Notes: generated by a model from the letters alone, not told the origin. A stretch of 64,000 nt of DNA from Dactylosporangium siamense (GCF_016862795.1 NZ_BONQ01000018.1:21661-85660); one strand, 5' to 3'; shown: positions 24,207 to 33,479, numbered from the stretch's first letter. Program-made: numbers and translations.

Positions 24207-26249
24207 TCAGTCGTCGACGGTGACGCCGTGGAGGGTGGCGAGCTCGGCGAGGCCGTGGTCGTAGCCCTGGCCGATGGCACGCAGCCGCCAGCGGCCGTCG
24301 CGCCGGTAGACGTGGGCGAGGAGCAGGCTGCGCTCGGTGGTGGCGGCGTCGAGGGTGGCCCGCAGGCGGGTCGTGCCGTCGCCGGTGCGGGCGACGAACT
24401 CGACCGGTCCCAGGTCGCCGAACGTGTGGGTGCCGGGCAGGGCGGCGGCGATGATGATCCGGCTGACGTCGTCGGGGACGCGGTCGAGCCGGACGTCGAC
24501 GAGGGCCTCGCGGCGCACGTCGAGGGTGAGCTCCACGGACCCGTCAGCGGCGGCGGGCTGGTTGTAGAAGACGAAGTCGGCGTCGGCGCGGACCTGCTCG
24601 TCAGCGTCGGTGAGGAACGCGACGACGTCGACCTCCACGTCGGTGCCCGTCGGCCACGTGACGGAGACCGTCCAGTCGCCGACCCCCTCAGGCAGGTCGA
24701 CCACCGCACCACGGGACAACACCGCGACCGGCGCCCCGGAAGCGGCGGCCGGCGTCGCACCAATGGCGGGCGGCGCGGCAGTAGGCGACGCCTCGGCAGT
24801 GGGCAGCGCTTCGGCAGTGGGCGGCGCGGCGGTGGGCGACGCCTCGGCAGTGGGCAGCGCGGCGGTGGTGGGCGGCGCTTCGGCAGTGTTGGGCGGCGCT
24901 TCGGCAAGGGCGGGCGGCGCAGTAGCGGCAGCGGCAGCGGGCGGCTCCGGTGCGGCGGCGGGCGGTGCGGCGGCGGGCGGTGCGGCGGCGAGCGGGGCAG
25001 CGGCGGGCGGGGTGGTCGCGGGCAGAGCGAGGGCCGCGGGTTGCAGGGCCTCCGGGGCGCAGACGGGCAGGGCCAGCGCGGTGACGGTGGCCCAGCGGCG
25101 GTCCGCGGACGCGCCCGGGAGGGCGACGACGTCGGTGACCCGGGCGGTGAGGTTGACCGCGGCGATGCCTCCGAGCTCGCCGATCACGGTGCGGACCTCG
25201 GCGGCCTCGCCGTGGGTGCCGCCGAGGACGAGCAGGCACCGCCCGGTCAAAGGCCCGGTCAAAGGCCCCGTAAAAGGCCCGGTCGAAGGTGCGGCGGCGC
25301 GCTGGGACGGCACCGCCGGCCGCGCCGGCGTGGCCTCCTTCGGCGTGCCGGGTTCGACGTCGGCCAGGAGCCCGGCGAAGGTGGTCTCGTCCACGACGGG
25401 GACGGCGTACCTGGCGGCGTCGCGCAGCTTCGAGGTCGCGGCGGCCGGGTCGTTGGTGACGAGCAGGCCGGTCCGGCCGCTGACCGTGTTCATCACGTCG
25501 AGTCCCGCGTCGGTCGCGCGGGCGGCGAGCGCGTCCCGGGCGGTGGCGGTGCTGCCGGTGATGGCGACCTTCGCGCCCTGGACCAGGCGCCGGCCCGGGA
25601 TCCACCGGCCCGGCCAGGCCCACGGGCAGGCGGGCCGGGGGAGGCGGGCCGGGTAGACGCGGTCGGTCTCGGCGGGGTCGCAGGCGCTGAGTGGCAGTTC
25701 GACGGCGAGGGTGTCGGCGAAGGCGAGGCTGTGCCGGAGGATCTCGGTGAGGACCCGGGTGTCGTCCTCCGCGTCGTGCGGCCGGGCCTGGCTGACGCCC
25801 CAGTGCGCGGCGAGGGCGGCGAGGGACAGGCCCGGGGTCGGCAGGTCGAGCCGGCGGCTCAGCGCGAGGGTGCACAGCCGGGTGCTGACCGGCAGGCGGT
25901 GCACGGCCCGGTGCGCCTCCGCGGCCAGGAACCGCCAGTCGAACGCGGCGTTGTGCGCGACCAGGACCCGCCCGGCGAGCAGTTCGGCCAGGTGAGCCAC
26001 CACGGTGTCGAAGCGGGGCGCGCCGGCCAGCCGCTCGCGGGTGATGCCATGGATGTGCACGGGGCCCGGGTCGCAGCCGGGGTCGACGAGGGTCGACCAG
26101 GTCCGGCCCACCGACCCGTCGGCCTCCATCTGCGCGACGGCGATCTGCAGGACCCGGTCACTTGGCGCGTGCAGGCCGGTGGTCTCCACGTCCACGACGG
26201 CGTACCGCAGCGGGTACCGCGTCGAAACCCGCGAGGGCAGCGTCTCCAT
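24207..26249 (-). CDS. DnaQ-type exonuclease - BRCT - TerD fusion protein
   Basis: 680 residues. Part 1 (~12-180) is a DEDDh 3'-5' exonuclease domain: VVDVETTG, VAHNAAFDWRFL and HDAEDDTRVL supply the acidic residues and His. Part 2 (~240-325) is a BRCT domain, with a second BRCT-like stretch near 350-415. Part 3 (~418-500) is a low-complexity Ala/Pro/Thr linker made of PTAEASPTAAPP-like repeats. Part 4 (~503-680) is a TerD domain with the conserved [12 protein letters not shown] motif linked to Ca2+ binding. TerD proteins belong to tellurite and general stress-response systems, where nuclease fusions are known. The ATG at 26249 starts just before the exonuclease domain. Confidence 0.88.
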   Translation of the reverse strand: METLPSRVSTRYPLRYAVVDVETTGLHAPSDRVLQIAVAQMEADGSVGRTWSTLVDPGCDPGPVHIHGITRERLAGAPRFDTVVAHLAELLAGRVLVAHNAAFDWRFLAAEAHRAVHRLPVSTRLCTLALSRRLDLPTPGLSLAALAAHWGVSQARPHDAEDDTRVLTEILRHSLAFADTLAVELPLSACDPAETDRVYPARLPRPACPWAWPGRWIPGRRLVQGAKVAITGSTATARDALAARATDAGLDVMNTVSGRTGLLVTNDPAAATSKLRDAARYAVPVVDETTFAGLLADVEPGTPKEATPARPAVPSQRAAAPSTGPFTGPLTGPLTGRCLLVLGGTHGEAAEVRTVIGELGGIAAVNLTARVTDVVALPGASADRRWATVTALALPVCAPEALQPAALALPATTPPAAAPLAAAPPAAAPPAAAPEPPAAAAATAPPALAEAPPNTAEAPPTTAALPTAEASPTAAPPTAEALPTAEASPTAAPPAIGATPAAASGAPVAVLSRGAVVDLPEGVGDWTVSVTWPTGTDVEVDVVAFLTDADEQVRADADFVFYNQPAAADGSVELTLDVRREALVDVRLDRVPDDVSRIIIAAALPGTHTFGDLGPVEFVARTGDGTTRLRATLDAATTERSLLLAHVYRRDGRWRLRAIGQGYDHGLAELATLHGVTVDD

Positions 26250-26385
26250 CCGCGCGATTCTCGGGCCGCCGCCACGGAAACCGGCGCGCGAAACGCGGGA
26301 CGCGCCGACAAAAGCCCGACACAGCCCCGACAAAGCGCCGAACGGGCACGCGGCGGGGGTGACGGCATGCGTTACGGTGCGGATC

Positions 26386-27972
26386 GTGGAGAACTCGATC
26401 GTCGCCGTCACCGTCTACCCCAGGCAGGCGCGGGTCACCCGCCGTGGCCGGACCACGCTCGAGGCCGGCGAGCAGGTCGTCGAGGTCGGGCCGCTGCCGT
26501 TGAGCATGGACGGCGACTCGATCCGGGTCAGCGGGCGGGGCGCCGCCACGGTCCTGGGCGTGGACGTGGTGCTGCGCCGGCAGGCCACGCCGTCCGACGG
26601 CACGGTGACGAAGGTGACCGAGGAGCGCCGCGGGCTCCAGGACGAGCTGGCGGAGATCGCCGACACCGAGACCGTGCTGCGCCAGCGGCAGACGTTCCTG
26701 ACGACGCTCGGCGAGCGGGCCAGCGGCGCGTACGCGCGGGCCCTCGCCAGCGGCGACACGGCGCCGGACACGGTCACCGCGTTCACGGCCACGATGGGCG
26801 GCGAGCTGACGTCGGTCCTCGCCGACATCCGCGAGCTGCAGCACCGCCGCACCCGGGTCACGGAGCGCGTCGCGGCGCTGGACCGGCAGCTGCTCGACCT
26901 GTCCGGCAAGCGGGAGCCCGACGCGCGCTACGCCGTCGTCGCCCTCGCCGTGTCGGCGCCGGGCCCGGTCGAGCTGGACGTGTCGTATCAGGTGCCGGAC
27001 GCGGGCTGGCGCTCCACCTATGACGTGCGGCTCACCGGTGAGACGCTGAGCCTCACCTGGTTCGGCCTGGTCGAGCAGCGCACCGGCGAGGACTGGCCGG
27101 AATGCGAGCTGGCGCTGTCGACGGCCCGCGCGTCCGGCGTCGTGGCGATCCCCGAACTGCAGCCGTGGTACCTGGACCCGCTGCTGCCCCCGCCGCCGGC
27201 TCCGCCGATGCAGTCCCTCGGCTACGGTGGCGCGCCCGGTGCCGCGATGCCGGCCGCCTCGATGGCCCCGGCGCCCCGGGCGGCGAAGCTCTCGCTGGCG
27301 CAGTTCGACGAGGCCCCGCCGGTGCAGGTGGCGCAGGCGCGGGTCGAGGAGGGCGCGGTCGCCGCGACCTACCGGCCGGCGCGGGTGGTCGCGGTCCCGG
27401 CCGACGGCACCACGTCCCGGGCCACGGTGCTGGTGCTGGAGCTGGCCACCCAGCTGGACCACGTGGCCGCGCCGGCCCGCTCGACGGACGTGCACCTGCG
27501 GGCCGTGGTGACGAACACGTCGCAGCACACGCTGCCGCCCGGGTCGGCGGCGGTGTTCCACGAGGCCGACTTCGTCAGCAGGACCACCCTGGCGACCTGG
27601 GCGCCCGGCGAGGAGCTGGAGCTGGCGCTGGGCCTGGACGACCGGGTCCGGGTCGAGCGGGAGCTGACCCGGCGCACCGCGACGAAGGCGACGCTGGGCT
27701 CCACCCGGCGCCGCGAGGTGGAGTACCGCACCAGCGTCGGCAACTACACCGGCCGGCCGGTGCGGATCACCGTGCTCGACCAGCTGCCGGTCAGCCGCCA
27801 CGACCAGATCACGGTCAAGGAGACCGTGCTGGAGCCGCAGCCGGCCGAACGCACCGACCTCGGCGTCCTGACCTGGCGTCTGGTCATCCCGGAGGGACAG
27901 ACGCAGACGGTGCGGCTGGGGTACCGGGTCGAGACGGGCAAGGGCATCGAGCTGTCCGGCTGGCGGGAGTAG
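26386..27972 (+). CDS. Mucoidy inhibitor MuiA / DUF4139 family protein
   Basis: A 528-residue protein with an N-terminal DUF4140-like part (VTVYPRQARVTRRGRTTLEAG), a coiled-coil region (~75-175) and a C-terminal DUF4139 beta-rich domain (VSYQVPDAGWRSTYDVRL, ending near GLGYRVE-type sequence). A Pro-rich segment (~270-280) interrupts the latter. Biochemical function is unknown. The start is uncertain among GTG codons at 26359, 26377 and 26386. The last has a TACGGT -10 hexamer 7 nt upstream, which fits a leaderless mRNA. It is divergent from the exonuclease-TerD gene (136 bp). Confidence 0.8.
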   Translation: MENSIVAVTVYPRQARVTRRGRTTLEAGEQVVEVGPLPLSMDGDSIRVSGRGAATVLGVDVVLRRQATPSDGTVTKVTEERRGLQDELAEIADTETVLRQRQTFLTTLGERASGAYARALASGDTAPDTVTAFTATMGGELTSVLADIRELQHRRTRVTERVAALDRQLLDLSGKREPDARYAVVALAVSAPGPVELDVSYQVPDAGWRSTYDVRLTGETLSLTWFGLVEQRTGEDWPECELALSTARASGVVAIPELQPWYLDPLLPPPPAPPMQSLGYGGAPGAAMPAASMAPAPRAAKLSLAQFDEAPPVQVAQARVEEGAVAATYRPARVVAVPADGTTSRATVLVLELATQLDHVAAPARSTDVHLRAVVTNTSQHTLPPGSAAVFHEADFVSRTTLATWAPGEELELALGLDDRVRVERELTRRTATKATLGSTRRREVEYRTSVGNYTGRPVRITVLDQLPVSRHDQITVKETVLEPQPAERTDLGVLTWRLVIPEGQTQTVRLGYRVETGKGIELSGWRE

Positions 27973-28020
27973 CCCCGCGACGGGCGCGCGGGTCGAGCGC
28001 GATCAATGTAGAGTCCCTGA

Positions 28021-29133
28021 GTGGTCACTTCGATGACTTCTACGGGGAACCTGCAGGCCAACGACTATCGGTACAAGCGCGACATCAGTGAGCTGCGGTA
28101 TTTCTACGTGCTCAACCCGGCGTCGCCGCACAGCGGGTGGGCGCTGCGCGAGATCATCCAGCCGGCGTTCCGGGCCCTGCACGCCGAATACGGGGTGACG
28201 GTCCAGCCCCTCGCGTACGGTGACGTGCCCGAGCACCGGGCGGACGGCGTCACCTACGTCGTCTACGGGCCGACGAACCCGCTCACGATGCCGGTCGACG
28301 AGCAGGGCTATCTCGCCGCCCTCGCGGCGACCGGCGCCAGGACGAACATCATCTCGGCGTATCCGCTGACCGAGACCAACGAGGACCGGCCCGACTACGC
28401 CAGGGCCGGCACCTGGGTGCCGGAGCTGTGCGACCTGCTCGACATCAACGCGATCTTCCCGGACGAGGTCGACCTGTCGCGGGGCATCCGCACCAACACC
28501 TGGCAGGACGTCTACGTCAACGCGATCGGCGAGACGATCCGGGTCAAGTACCAGCCGACGCAGAGCGCCGACCCCGGCGACCGGGCGGTGCTGCACCGGC
28601 TGCGTCACGAGCACGACGCCGAGATCGCCGAGCTGGCCCGGGTGCACCGCGACCACCACCTGTGGCAGCGCAAGCCCTACACCGACGGCTCCATCATGTT
28701 CACCCACGACGGGCACTGGTTCGCCTCGCAGACCGTCACCGACAAGTCGCGGATGACCGCCGACGACTTCGACCTGATCACCTCGTTCGACGAGGGGACC
28801 GCCAGCCTGACGTACACGGGACCGCGGCTGCCGAGCTCCGACGCGCCGGAGTTCCTGATGCTCAGCAGCGTGCTGGGCATGCACGGGCGCCGGCCGCGGC
28901 TCATCGTGCACTTCCACCACCGGGAGCTGACCCGCGGCCCGCGCTACCGGGAGCTCGTCACCGACGCGCGGATCGAAGGCGGGCGGTTCTCCGCCGGGCG
29001 GCTCTTCTACCGGGAGCTGTGCCAGAAGCAGACCGACTGGTTCATCATCCGCGAGCACGGCATGGTGTGGACCGGCGACTCGGTCGCGCAGTTCGAGGAG
29101 TTCGTCCACCGCGTCGTCGTGCCCGGCGGCTGA
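28021..29133 (+). CDS. Class II aldolase/adducin-like domain protein
   Basis: 370 residues. The N-terminal ~200 residues match nothing I recognise. The C-terminal part has the layout of class II aldolases: GHWFASQTVTDKSRMT, PSSDAPEF in place of the usual SSE-TPLH, IVHFHH (metal-binding HxH) and IIREHGMVWTG (third His). The catalytic Glu position appears to be Asp. Such proteins bind a divalent metal and act on sugar phosphates. A TAGAGT -10 hexamer lies 6 nt before the GTG, suggesting a leaderless mRNA. A GT2 gene starts 14 bp after the stop, so the two are probably co-transcribed and act on the same sugar or glycan. Confidence 0.6.
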   Translation: MVTSMTSTGNLQANDYRYKRDISELRYFYVLNPASPHSGWALREIIQPAFRALHAEYGVTVQPLAYGDVPEHRADGVTYVVYGPTNPLTMPVDEQGYLAALAATGARTNIISAYPLTETNEDRPDYARAGTWVPELCDLLDINAIFPDEVDLSRGIRTNTWQDVYVNAIGETIRVKYQPTQSADPGDRAVLHRLRHEHDAEIAELARVHRDHHLWQRKPYTDGSIMFTHDGHWFASQTVTDKSRMTADDFDLITSFDEGTASLTYTGPRLPSSDAPEFLMLSSVLGMHGRRPRLIVHFHHRELTRGPRYRELVTDARIEGGRFSAGRLFYRELCQKQTDWFIIREHGMVWTGDSVAQFEEFVHRVVVPGG

Positions 29134-29147
29134 CGGGGGCCCGGGGG

Positions 29148-30164
29148 ATGTTGAGCATCGGGGTCGCCGCCCGCAACGAGGAGGCGACGATCGGGCAGAC
29201 CCTGCGGTCGATCGAGGCCGCCGTCGCGGAGGTGCCGGGACCGGTCCCGGCGGAGATCATCGTCGCGCTCAACGGGTGCACCGACCGCACCCGCGACGTC
29301 GTCGAGCACTACGAGGCCGGCGACGGCGTCACGGTCCACGTCATCGAGACCGCGCCGGGCCTGATCGAGGCGCAGCGGGCGATCGCCCGGCTGGCCCGCT
29401 CCGCGGAGCACCTGATCCTCGTGGACGCCGACTGCGTCCTGGACCCCGGCTGCCTGCGGGAACTGGTCCGGGTGATGGCCGAGCACCCGGACGCGGAGGC
29501 GGCCTGGGCGAGCATGGTCCCGGCCGGCGACGGCACGGCCTTCTGGCCGGTCGTCTACAACTTCGCCGACTACCACCCCGACGTCGTGCACCGCGGCCGG
29601 CACCTGTGCGGCCGGGCGTTCGCCATCCGGCACTACGACGTCGCGTGGCGCGTGCCGCACCGGCAGCCGGACGTCGACGCGCGGGTCGCGGAGTACCTCA
29701 GCCTGCAGCGGGGGCCGGTCAGCGACGACTCGTACCTGTCCCGGGCCATCGTCGACCGTCACGGACCCGGCGCCATCCGGCACGCGGCGGCGGCCCGCGT
29801 CACCTTCCATCCGATCCCGCGGCTGCGCGACTTCGCCCGCGCGCAGCGCCGCAAGACCTATGAGGCGCGGCGGCTGGACCTGCTCTTCCCGGAGTACCGC
29901 GGGGTGCGGCGCCGCCACTTCGGCCGCCGGATCGACCCGGCGGGCTACGCGCGGCTGCGACCGGTCCAGCGCCTGCAGTGCCGGCTCTACGTGCTGCTGT
30001 ACGCCCTGCTCGGGCGGCTCGCCGCGGCCCGCCTGGCGGCGGGTCTCACGCTGCTGCGGCTCGGCGTGCCGGTGCGCCCCTGCGACGTGTGGCCGGTCGT
30101 GGAGGGCACCAAGCGGCCCTTCACGACCGTTGCGGCACCACGACCGCCGGCTCCTCCCGCGTAG
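29148..30164 (+). CDS. Glycosyltransferase family 2
   Basis: A 338-residue GT-A fold enzyme. It starts with SIGVAARNEEATIGQTL, carries ALNGCTDRT for the nucleotide, and has LVDADCVLD as the metal-binding DxD region. A basic C-terminal part with a hydrophobic stretch (YVLLYALLGRLAAARLAAGL) suggests membrane association. The ATG at 29148 follows a GGGGG ribosome-binding site. The 3' end overlaps the convergent MFS gene by 44 bp. Donor and acceptor unknown. Confidence 0.85.
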   Translation: MLSIGVAARNEEATIGQTLRSIEAAVAEVPGPVPAEIIVALNGCTDRTRDVVEHYEAGDGVTVHVIETAPGLIEAQRAIARLARSAEHLILVDADCVLDPGCLRELVRVMAEHPDAEAAWASMVPAGDGTAFWPVVYNFADYHPDVVHRGRHLCGRAFAIRHYDVAWRVPHRQPDVDARVAEYLSLQRGPVSDDSYLSRAIVDRHGPGAIRHAAAARVTFHPIPRLRDFARAQRRKTYEARRLDLLFPEYRGVRRRHFGRRIDPAGYARLRPVQRLQCRLYVLLYALLGRLAAARLAAGLTLLRLGVPVRPCDVWPVVEGTKRPFTTVAAPRPPAPPA

Positions 30165-31386
30165 CCGCGGCGACCTCGTGGCGGCGGGCCAGGAACAGCA
30201 CCGGCAGGGCGAAGGCCTGCAGCACCCCGCCGAGGACGAACGAGGTCGGGTAGCCCCGCTGGTCGGCGACCCAGCCCAGGCCGGGCTGCGTCACCACACC
30301 GCCGCTGGAGGAGATCAGCGAGTCGAAGGACAGCACCGTCGCCCGTTTCCCGGACGGCAGGAGGCTGTTGAGATACGCCTGCCGCGACGGCAGGATCGCC
30401 GCCGACACCATGCTGATGCCGGCGAGCAGCGCGATGGCGACGGGCACCGAACGGGCCAGCCCGAACCCGACCAGCAGCGCGCCGTTGAGCAGCACCCCGG
30501 TGATGATGACCGACACGCGCCGGCGGAACAGCCGCTGGACCGCCATGGACAGCAGCCCGCCGACCGTCTGCGCCGCCGCGTTGGCCGCGGCCGCGATGCC
30601 GAGCAGCCCGTAGGCGTGCGGGTCGTGGGCCAGCTGCAGCAGGTAGGGCTTCATGGTGAACGCGACGTAGTAGCTGACCCCGGCGGCGAACACCGCGCCG
30701 AGCATCACCCAGCGCACCGCCGGATGCCCCCAGCCGTGCCGCACCGACTCCGTGACGACCCGCCGCACCTCCCGCAGCGGCCCGGCGCTCCGGCGGCGGC
30801 TGAACCCGATGTCGTGCATGACCCGCCACGCGACGACGGTGAGGGTCAGCAGCAGCGCGGCCCGGATGAGGAACGGCACGCCCACGTTCGTCGCCTGCGC
30901 CACGTAGGCGCCGCCCAGCGAGCCGGCGAGGGTGCCGATCCCGGTGACGATCTGCGCCCGCGCGAACACCTGCTCGAGCCGGCCGTCGTACTGCAGGAAG
31001 TGCAGGGCGTCGACCAGCCACGCCTCGGTGGCGCCGGAGAAGAACGTGAAGCCCACGGCGAGCACCACCGACACCGCCGCCCACGCCCACACGCCCGCGT
31101 GCAGGCGCCACGCCAGCCAGTACAGCAGCGTCGTCACCGTCAGTGTGCCCCCGCCGAGCAGGTAGGACGCCCGCCGCCCCCACGTGTCGGCGATCGACCC
31201 GGTCGGGATCTCGAACGCGGCGTAACCGAGCGTGAAGCAGGCGTTGGCGGTGAGGGCCTCGGTGTTGCTCAGCCCGGCCTCGAACAGCAGCAGCGAGTTG
31301 ATGCCCCAGATGAACGTGACGGCAAGGGTGTTGAGCAGCACGAGGCTGAGATAGATGCGTCGCACGCGGCGGCTCGTCACAGCCAT
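30121..31386 (-). CDS. MFS transporter
   Basis: A 421-residue protein with about 12 transmembrane helices. The motif-A-like loop GSIADTWGRRASYL follows helix 2. A TACAGT -10 hexamer lies exactly 6 nt before the ATG, suggesting leaderless transcription. It sits between two GT2 genes, convergent with the first and divergent from the second. Export of a glycosylated product is possible but unproven. Confidence 0.85.
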   Translation of the reverse strand: MAVTSRRVRRIYLSLVLLNTLAVTFIWGINSLLLFEAGLSNTEALTANACFTLGYAAFEIPTGSIADTWGRRASYLLGGGTLTVTTLLYWLAWRLHAGVWAWAAVSVVLAVGFTFFSGATEAWLVDALHFLQYDGRLEQVFARAQIVTGIGTLAGSLGGAYVAQATNVGVPFLIRAALLLTLTVVAWRVMHDIGFSRRRSAGPLREVRRVVTESVRHGWGHPAVRWVMLGAVFAAGVSYYVAFTMKPYLLQLAHDPHAYGLLGIAAAANAAAQTVGGLLSMAVQRLFRRRVSVIITGVLLNGALLVGFGLARSVPVAIALLAGISMVSAAILPSRQAYLNSLLPSGKRATVLSFDSLISSSGGVVTQPGLGWVADQRGYPTSFVLGGVLQAFALPVLFLARRHEVAAATREEPAVVVPQRS

Positions 31387-31432
31387 GGCGCCACTGTAAG
31401 GCCTAGGCGCCTATCTATTTGGAGGAATGTCG

Positions 31433-32332
31433 ATGAAGGTGAGCGTCGTTCTGCCGTGCTACAACGCGGGCCCGGCGCTCGGCCGGTGCCTGACCGCGCT
31501 GCGCCGCCAGGACCTCGGCGGGGCGCACCGGCTCGAGGTCGTCGTCGTGGACGACGGCTCGACCGACGGCACGGCGTCGTTGGTCGAGGCCTTCGATCCC
31601 GGCCTGCGCCTGGTGTACGTCCACCTGCCGCGCACCGCCACCTCGGGCCGCTCGGCCGCGCGCAACACCGGCATCCGCCACGCCACCGGTGACCTGATCG
31701 TCATGATCGACCCGGATCACGTGTTCCCGAGCGACTTCCTCGCCCGGCACGTCCGCCGTCACGAACAGCGGACCGACCTGGTCGTCGCCGGTCCCCGGCA
31801 CCGCCTGGCCGGCGCCGTCTTCGACGTCACGCACGACCGGTCGTTCGAGGCGCTGCCACCACCGCGGGACGTGCGCGTGATCGTCCTGGCCCGGCTCGGC
31901 CTGCCCTTCGGCGACCTCGCGACCTGCTGGTACTACACGTTCAGCTGCAACCTGTCGGTGCGCCGGGAGCACCTGCTCGCGACCGGCGGGTTCGACGAGG
32001 GCTTCACCGGCTGGGGCCTCGAGGACTCCGAGCTGGGCTACCGGCTGCACCGCCACGGGCTCGCGTTCGCCTTCGAACCGGCCGCGGTCCTCTACACCTG
32101 GGAGCGCGGCGGCATGACGGCCCGCCGCTACACGGACTGGCGGCGCAACCTGGACCACTTCACCGCCGTGCACCCCGGCGCGGACGTCGCCCAGATCCGG
32201 GTGCTCGACGACACGTTCAACCCGGACGTCACCGTCGAGGACGGCATCGGCCGCTACGTGCGCTTCGAGCACGCCGTCCGCGCGCTCACCGCCCCGGCAC
32301 CTCGACCGCGTCCGGGAACCGCCTCGGGCTGA
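31433..32332 (+). CDS. Glycosyltransferase family 2 (galactosyltransferase-like C-terminus)
   Basis: A 299-residue GT-A enzyme. VSVVLPCYNAG opens the nucleotide-binding fold, VVVDDGSTDGT and MIDPDHVF give the acidic metal-binding residues, and GWGLEDSELGYRL is the GT7-like C-terminal motif seen in galactosyl and N-acetylgalactosaminyl transferases. GGAGG (31421-31425) is only 1 nt from the first ATG (31427) but 7 nt from the second, so 31433 is the likely start. The intergenic GGCCTAGGCGCC sequence may hold a regulator site. Confidence 0.85.
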   Translation: MKVSVVLPCYNAGPALGRCLTALRRQDLGGAHRLEVVVVDDGSTDGTASLVEAFDPGLRLVYVHLPRTATSGRSAARNTGIRHATGDLIVMIDPDHVFPSDFLARHVRRHEQRTDLVVAGPRHRLAGAVFDVTHDRSFEALPPPRDVRVIVLARLGLPFGDLATCWYYTFSCNLSVRREHLLATGGFDEGFTGWGLEDSELGYRLHRHGLAFAFEPAAVLYTWERGGMTARRYTDWRRNLDHFTAVHPGADVAQIRVLDDTFNPDVTVEDGIGRYVRFEHAVRALTAPAPRPRPGTASG

Positions 32333-32480
32333 AGCTCCCGTATCCGTCGGTGAGCGCCGCCGGCGGCAGGCCCAGGCTCTCGATGATCGCCTGGTGCTGC
32401 AACTCGGCCCACACGCGGTCGACGCCTGGGGCTCGGGTGGTCCCAGCCGGGTCGTTGGTGTCGCCATCGTGTCCCCGTGA
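32286..32480 (-). pseudogene. C-terminal remnant of an unidentified gene
   Basis: On the minus strand a 64-codon open frame with strong actinobacterial codon bias encodes GVDRVWAELQHQAII, LGLPPAALTDGYGSF and SPRRFPDAVEVPGR before a stop. It begins with no start codon right after an in-frame stop (32481-32483). It looks like the end of a real protein whose 5' part is lost. It overlaps the end of the GT2 gene by 47 bp. I do not recognise the family. Confidence 0.4.
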
Positions 32481-32530
32481 TCAAAGTCGCCCCGCGGCTA
32501 TCCACCCGACCAGCCCACGACTTCGATCAC
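32477..32530. repeat. 54-bp inverted repeat at the edge of the gene remnant
   Basis: GTGATCAAAGTCG (32477-32489) and CGACTTCGATCAC (32518-32530) pair with one mismatch across 28 bp. The outer GTGATC/GATCAC is shared with the three hairpin repeats of this window, but the inner sequence differs and the loop is long. Confidence 0.55.
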
Positions 32531-32957
32531 GCCCGAACGACCCCGCGAGCCAAACGACTTGCCTGCAGTCGCCCGGGGTCGTCCACGAGCCTGTTGCGGA
32601 TTGACGTCGCCGGTGGGTTGGCGGTGGTCCGGAGCTCTTGGGTGCTGCCGGCTTCAAAACTTCCGGCAGATCACCCGCTGGTGGAGCCCGCACCAAGGTC
32701 TCACGATCTTGGTCGCTTGATCAAAGGCGTTGGGTGGTCGTGTGGACGGCTGTGCGGCCATGGCGCTCCTCCGATCATGAGCGGACCGAATGATGCCCTC
32801 GACGGCGCTGGGTCAGGTGAGCTCGGACCGCGGGGAACCGCGCTTGCGAGCCTGTTCCAACACCAGCGCCGCCCACCTCCGTGATCCACGTCGCTCCGCG
32901 GCAGCCCCGCCGTCGCGGGGGCGGTCCGGCGAGCGGCGGCTGGATACAGTCGTGACC
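32531..32957. other. Gene-free stretch of lower GC
   Basis: I see no convincing coding sequence on either strand. GC is lower than in the neighbours and codon bias is absent. A second TGATCAAAG occurs near 32718-32726. It may be remnant mobile DNA but no transposase motif is visible. Confidence 0.4.
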
Positions 32958-33479
32958 ATGGGGACGGACATGGGGACGGGCGAGCTCGCCGGTTGGCGGC
33001 CGAGGTCGCGGGTCGGTGCGGTGGTGGCGGCGTTGCTCGTGGGGGACCAGGACGCCGCCGAGCAGGTGGCCGCCGAGCCGGAGCCGGCCGCGGATGAGCC
33101 GCAGGATGACCGGGAGCCGCAGGTCCTGGCGGCGGCGATCCGGCTCGCCGTCCGGAGCCTGTTCGACGACGACACCCCGGCGGAGGCGATCGCCGAGGAC
33201 GTCGCGCTGATGGCCCGCGACGTCGAGGTCGACCAGGACGCGGCGGTGGCGGTCATCCAGGCCCACCTCGGGCCGGACGACGCGCTGGAGCGGCTGTTGA
33301 CACCGTTCCCGCCGCAGGTGGTGATCGACACCACCTGGACGGTGTTCGGCTACCTGTGTGAGCAGCGTCTCGGCCGCGAGGACTCGCTCGAGCTCATCGC
33401 CCAGGCGGAGCGCGAAACCCTGGGGCCGGAGCGCGAAACGCCGGAGCCGGGACGGGAAAGCCGGGAGGGCGGGGCGTAA
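32958..33479 (+). CDS. Hypothetical acidic protein
   Basis: 173 residues, not recognised. It is acidic and helical, with a Glu/Ala/Pro-rich stretch (residues ~36-55) and a conserved-looking core (DTTWTVFGYLCEQRLGREDSLELIAQAE). The C-terminus carries repeats of ERETLGPERETPEPGRE type. No signal peptide or membrane segment. A TACAGT -10 hexamer lies 7 nt before the ATG at 32958, consistent with a leaderless mRNA. An in-frame ATG at 32970 is an alternative. It lies 64 bp upstream of the chloroperoxidase-like hydrolase gene. Confidence 0.6.
   Translation: MGTDMGTGELAGWRPRSRVGAVVAALLVGDQDAAEQVAAEPEPAADEPQDDREPQVLAAAIRLAVRSLFDDDTPAEAIAEDVALMARDVEVDQDAAVAVIQAHLGPDDALERLLTPFPPQVVIDTTWTVFGYLCEQRLGREDSLELIAQAERETLGPERETPEPGRESREGGA

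Noticed and set aside
26150..26386. An upstream start (about 26005) for the DUF4139 protein.
   Set aside because: The added residues are antisense to the exonuclease gene and lack family similarity. Conserved sequence begins at about 26386.
30121..30164. The 44-bp overlap of the convergent GT2 and MFS genes as a sign of a wrong stop or frameshift.
   Set aside because: Both reading frames keep normal codon bias up to their stops and the protein tails are plausible.
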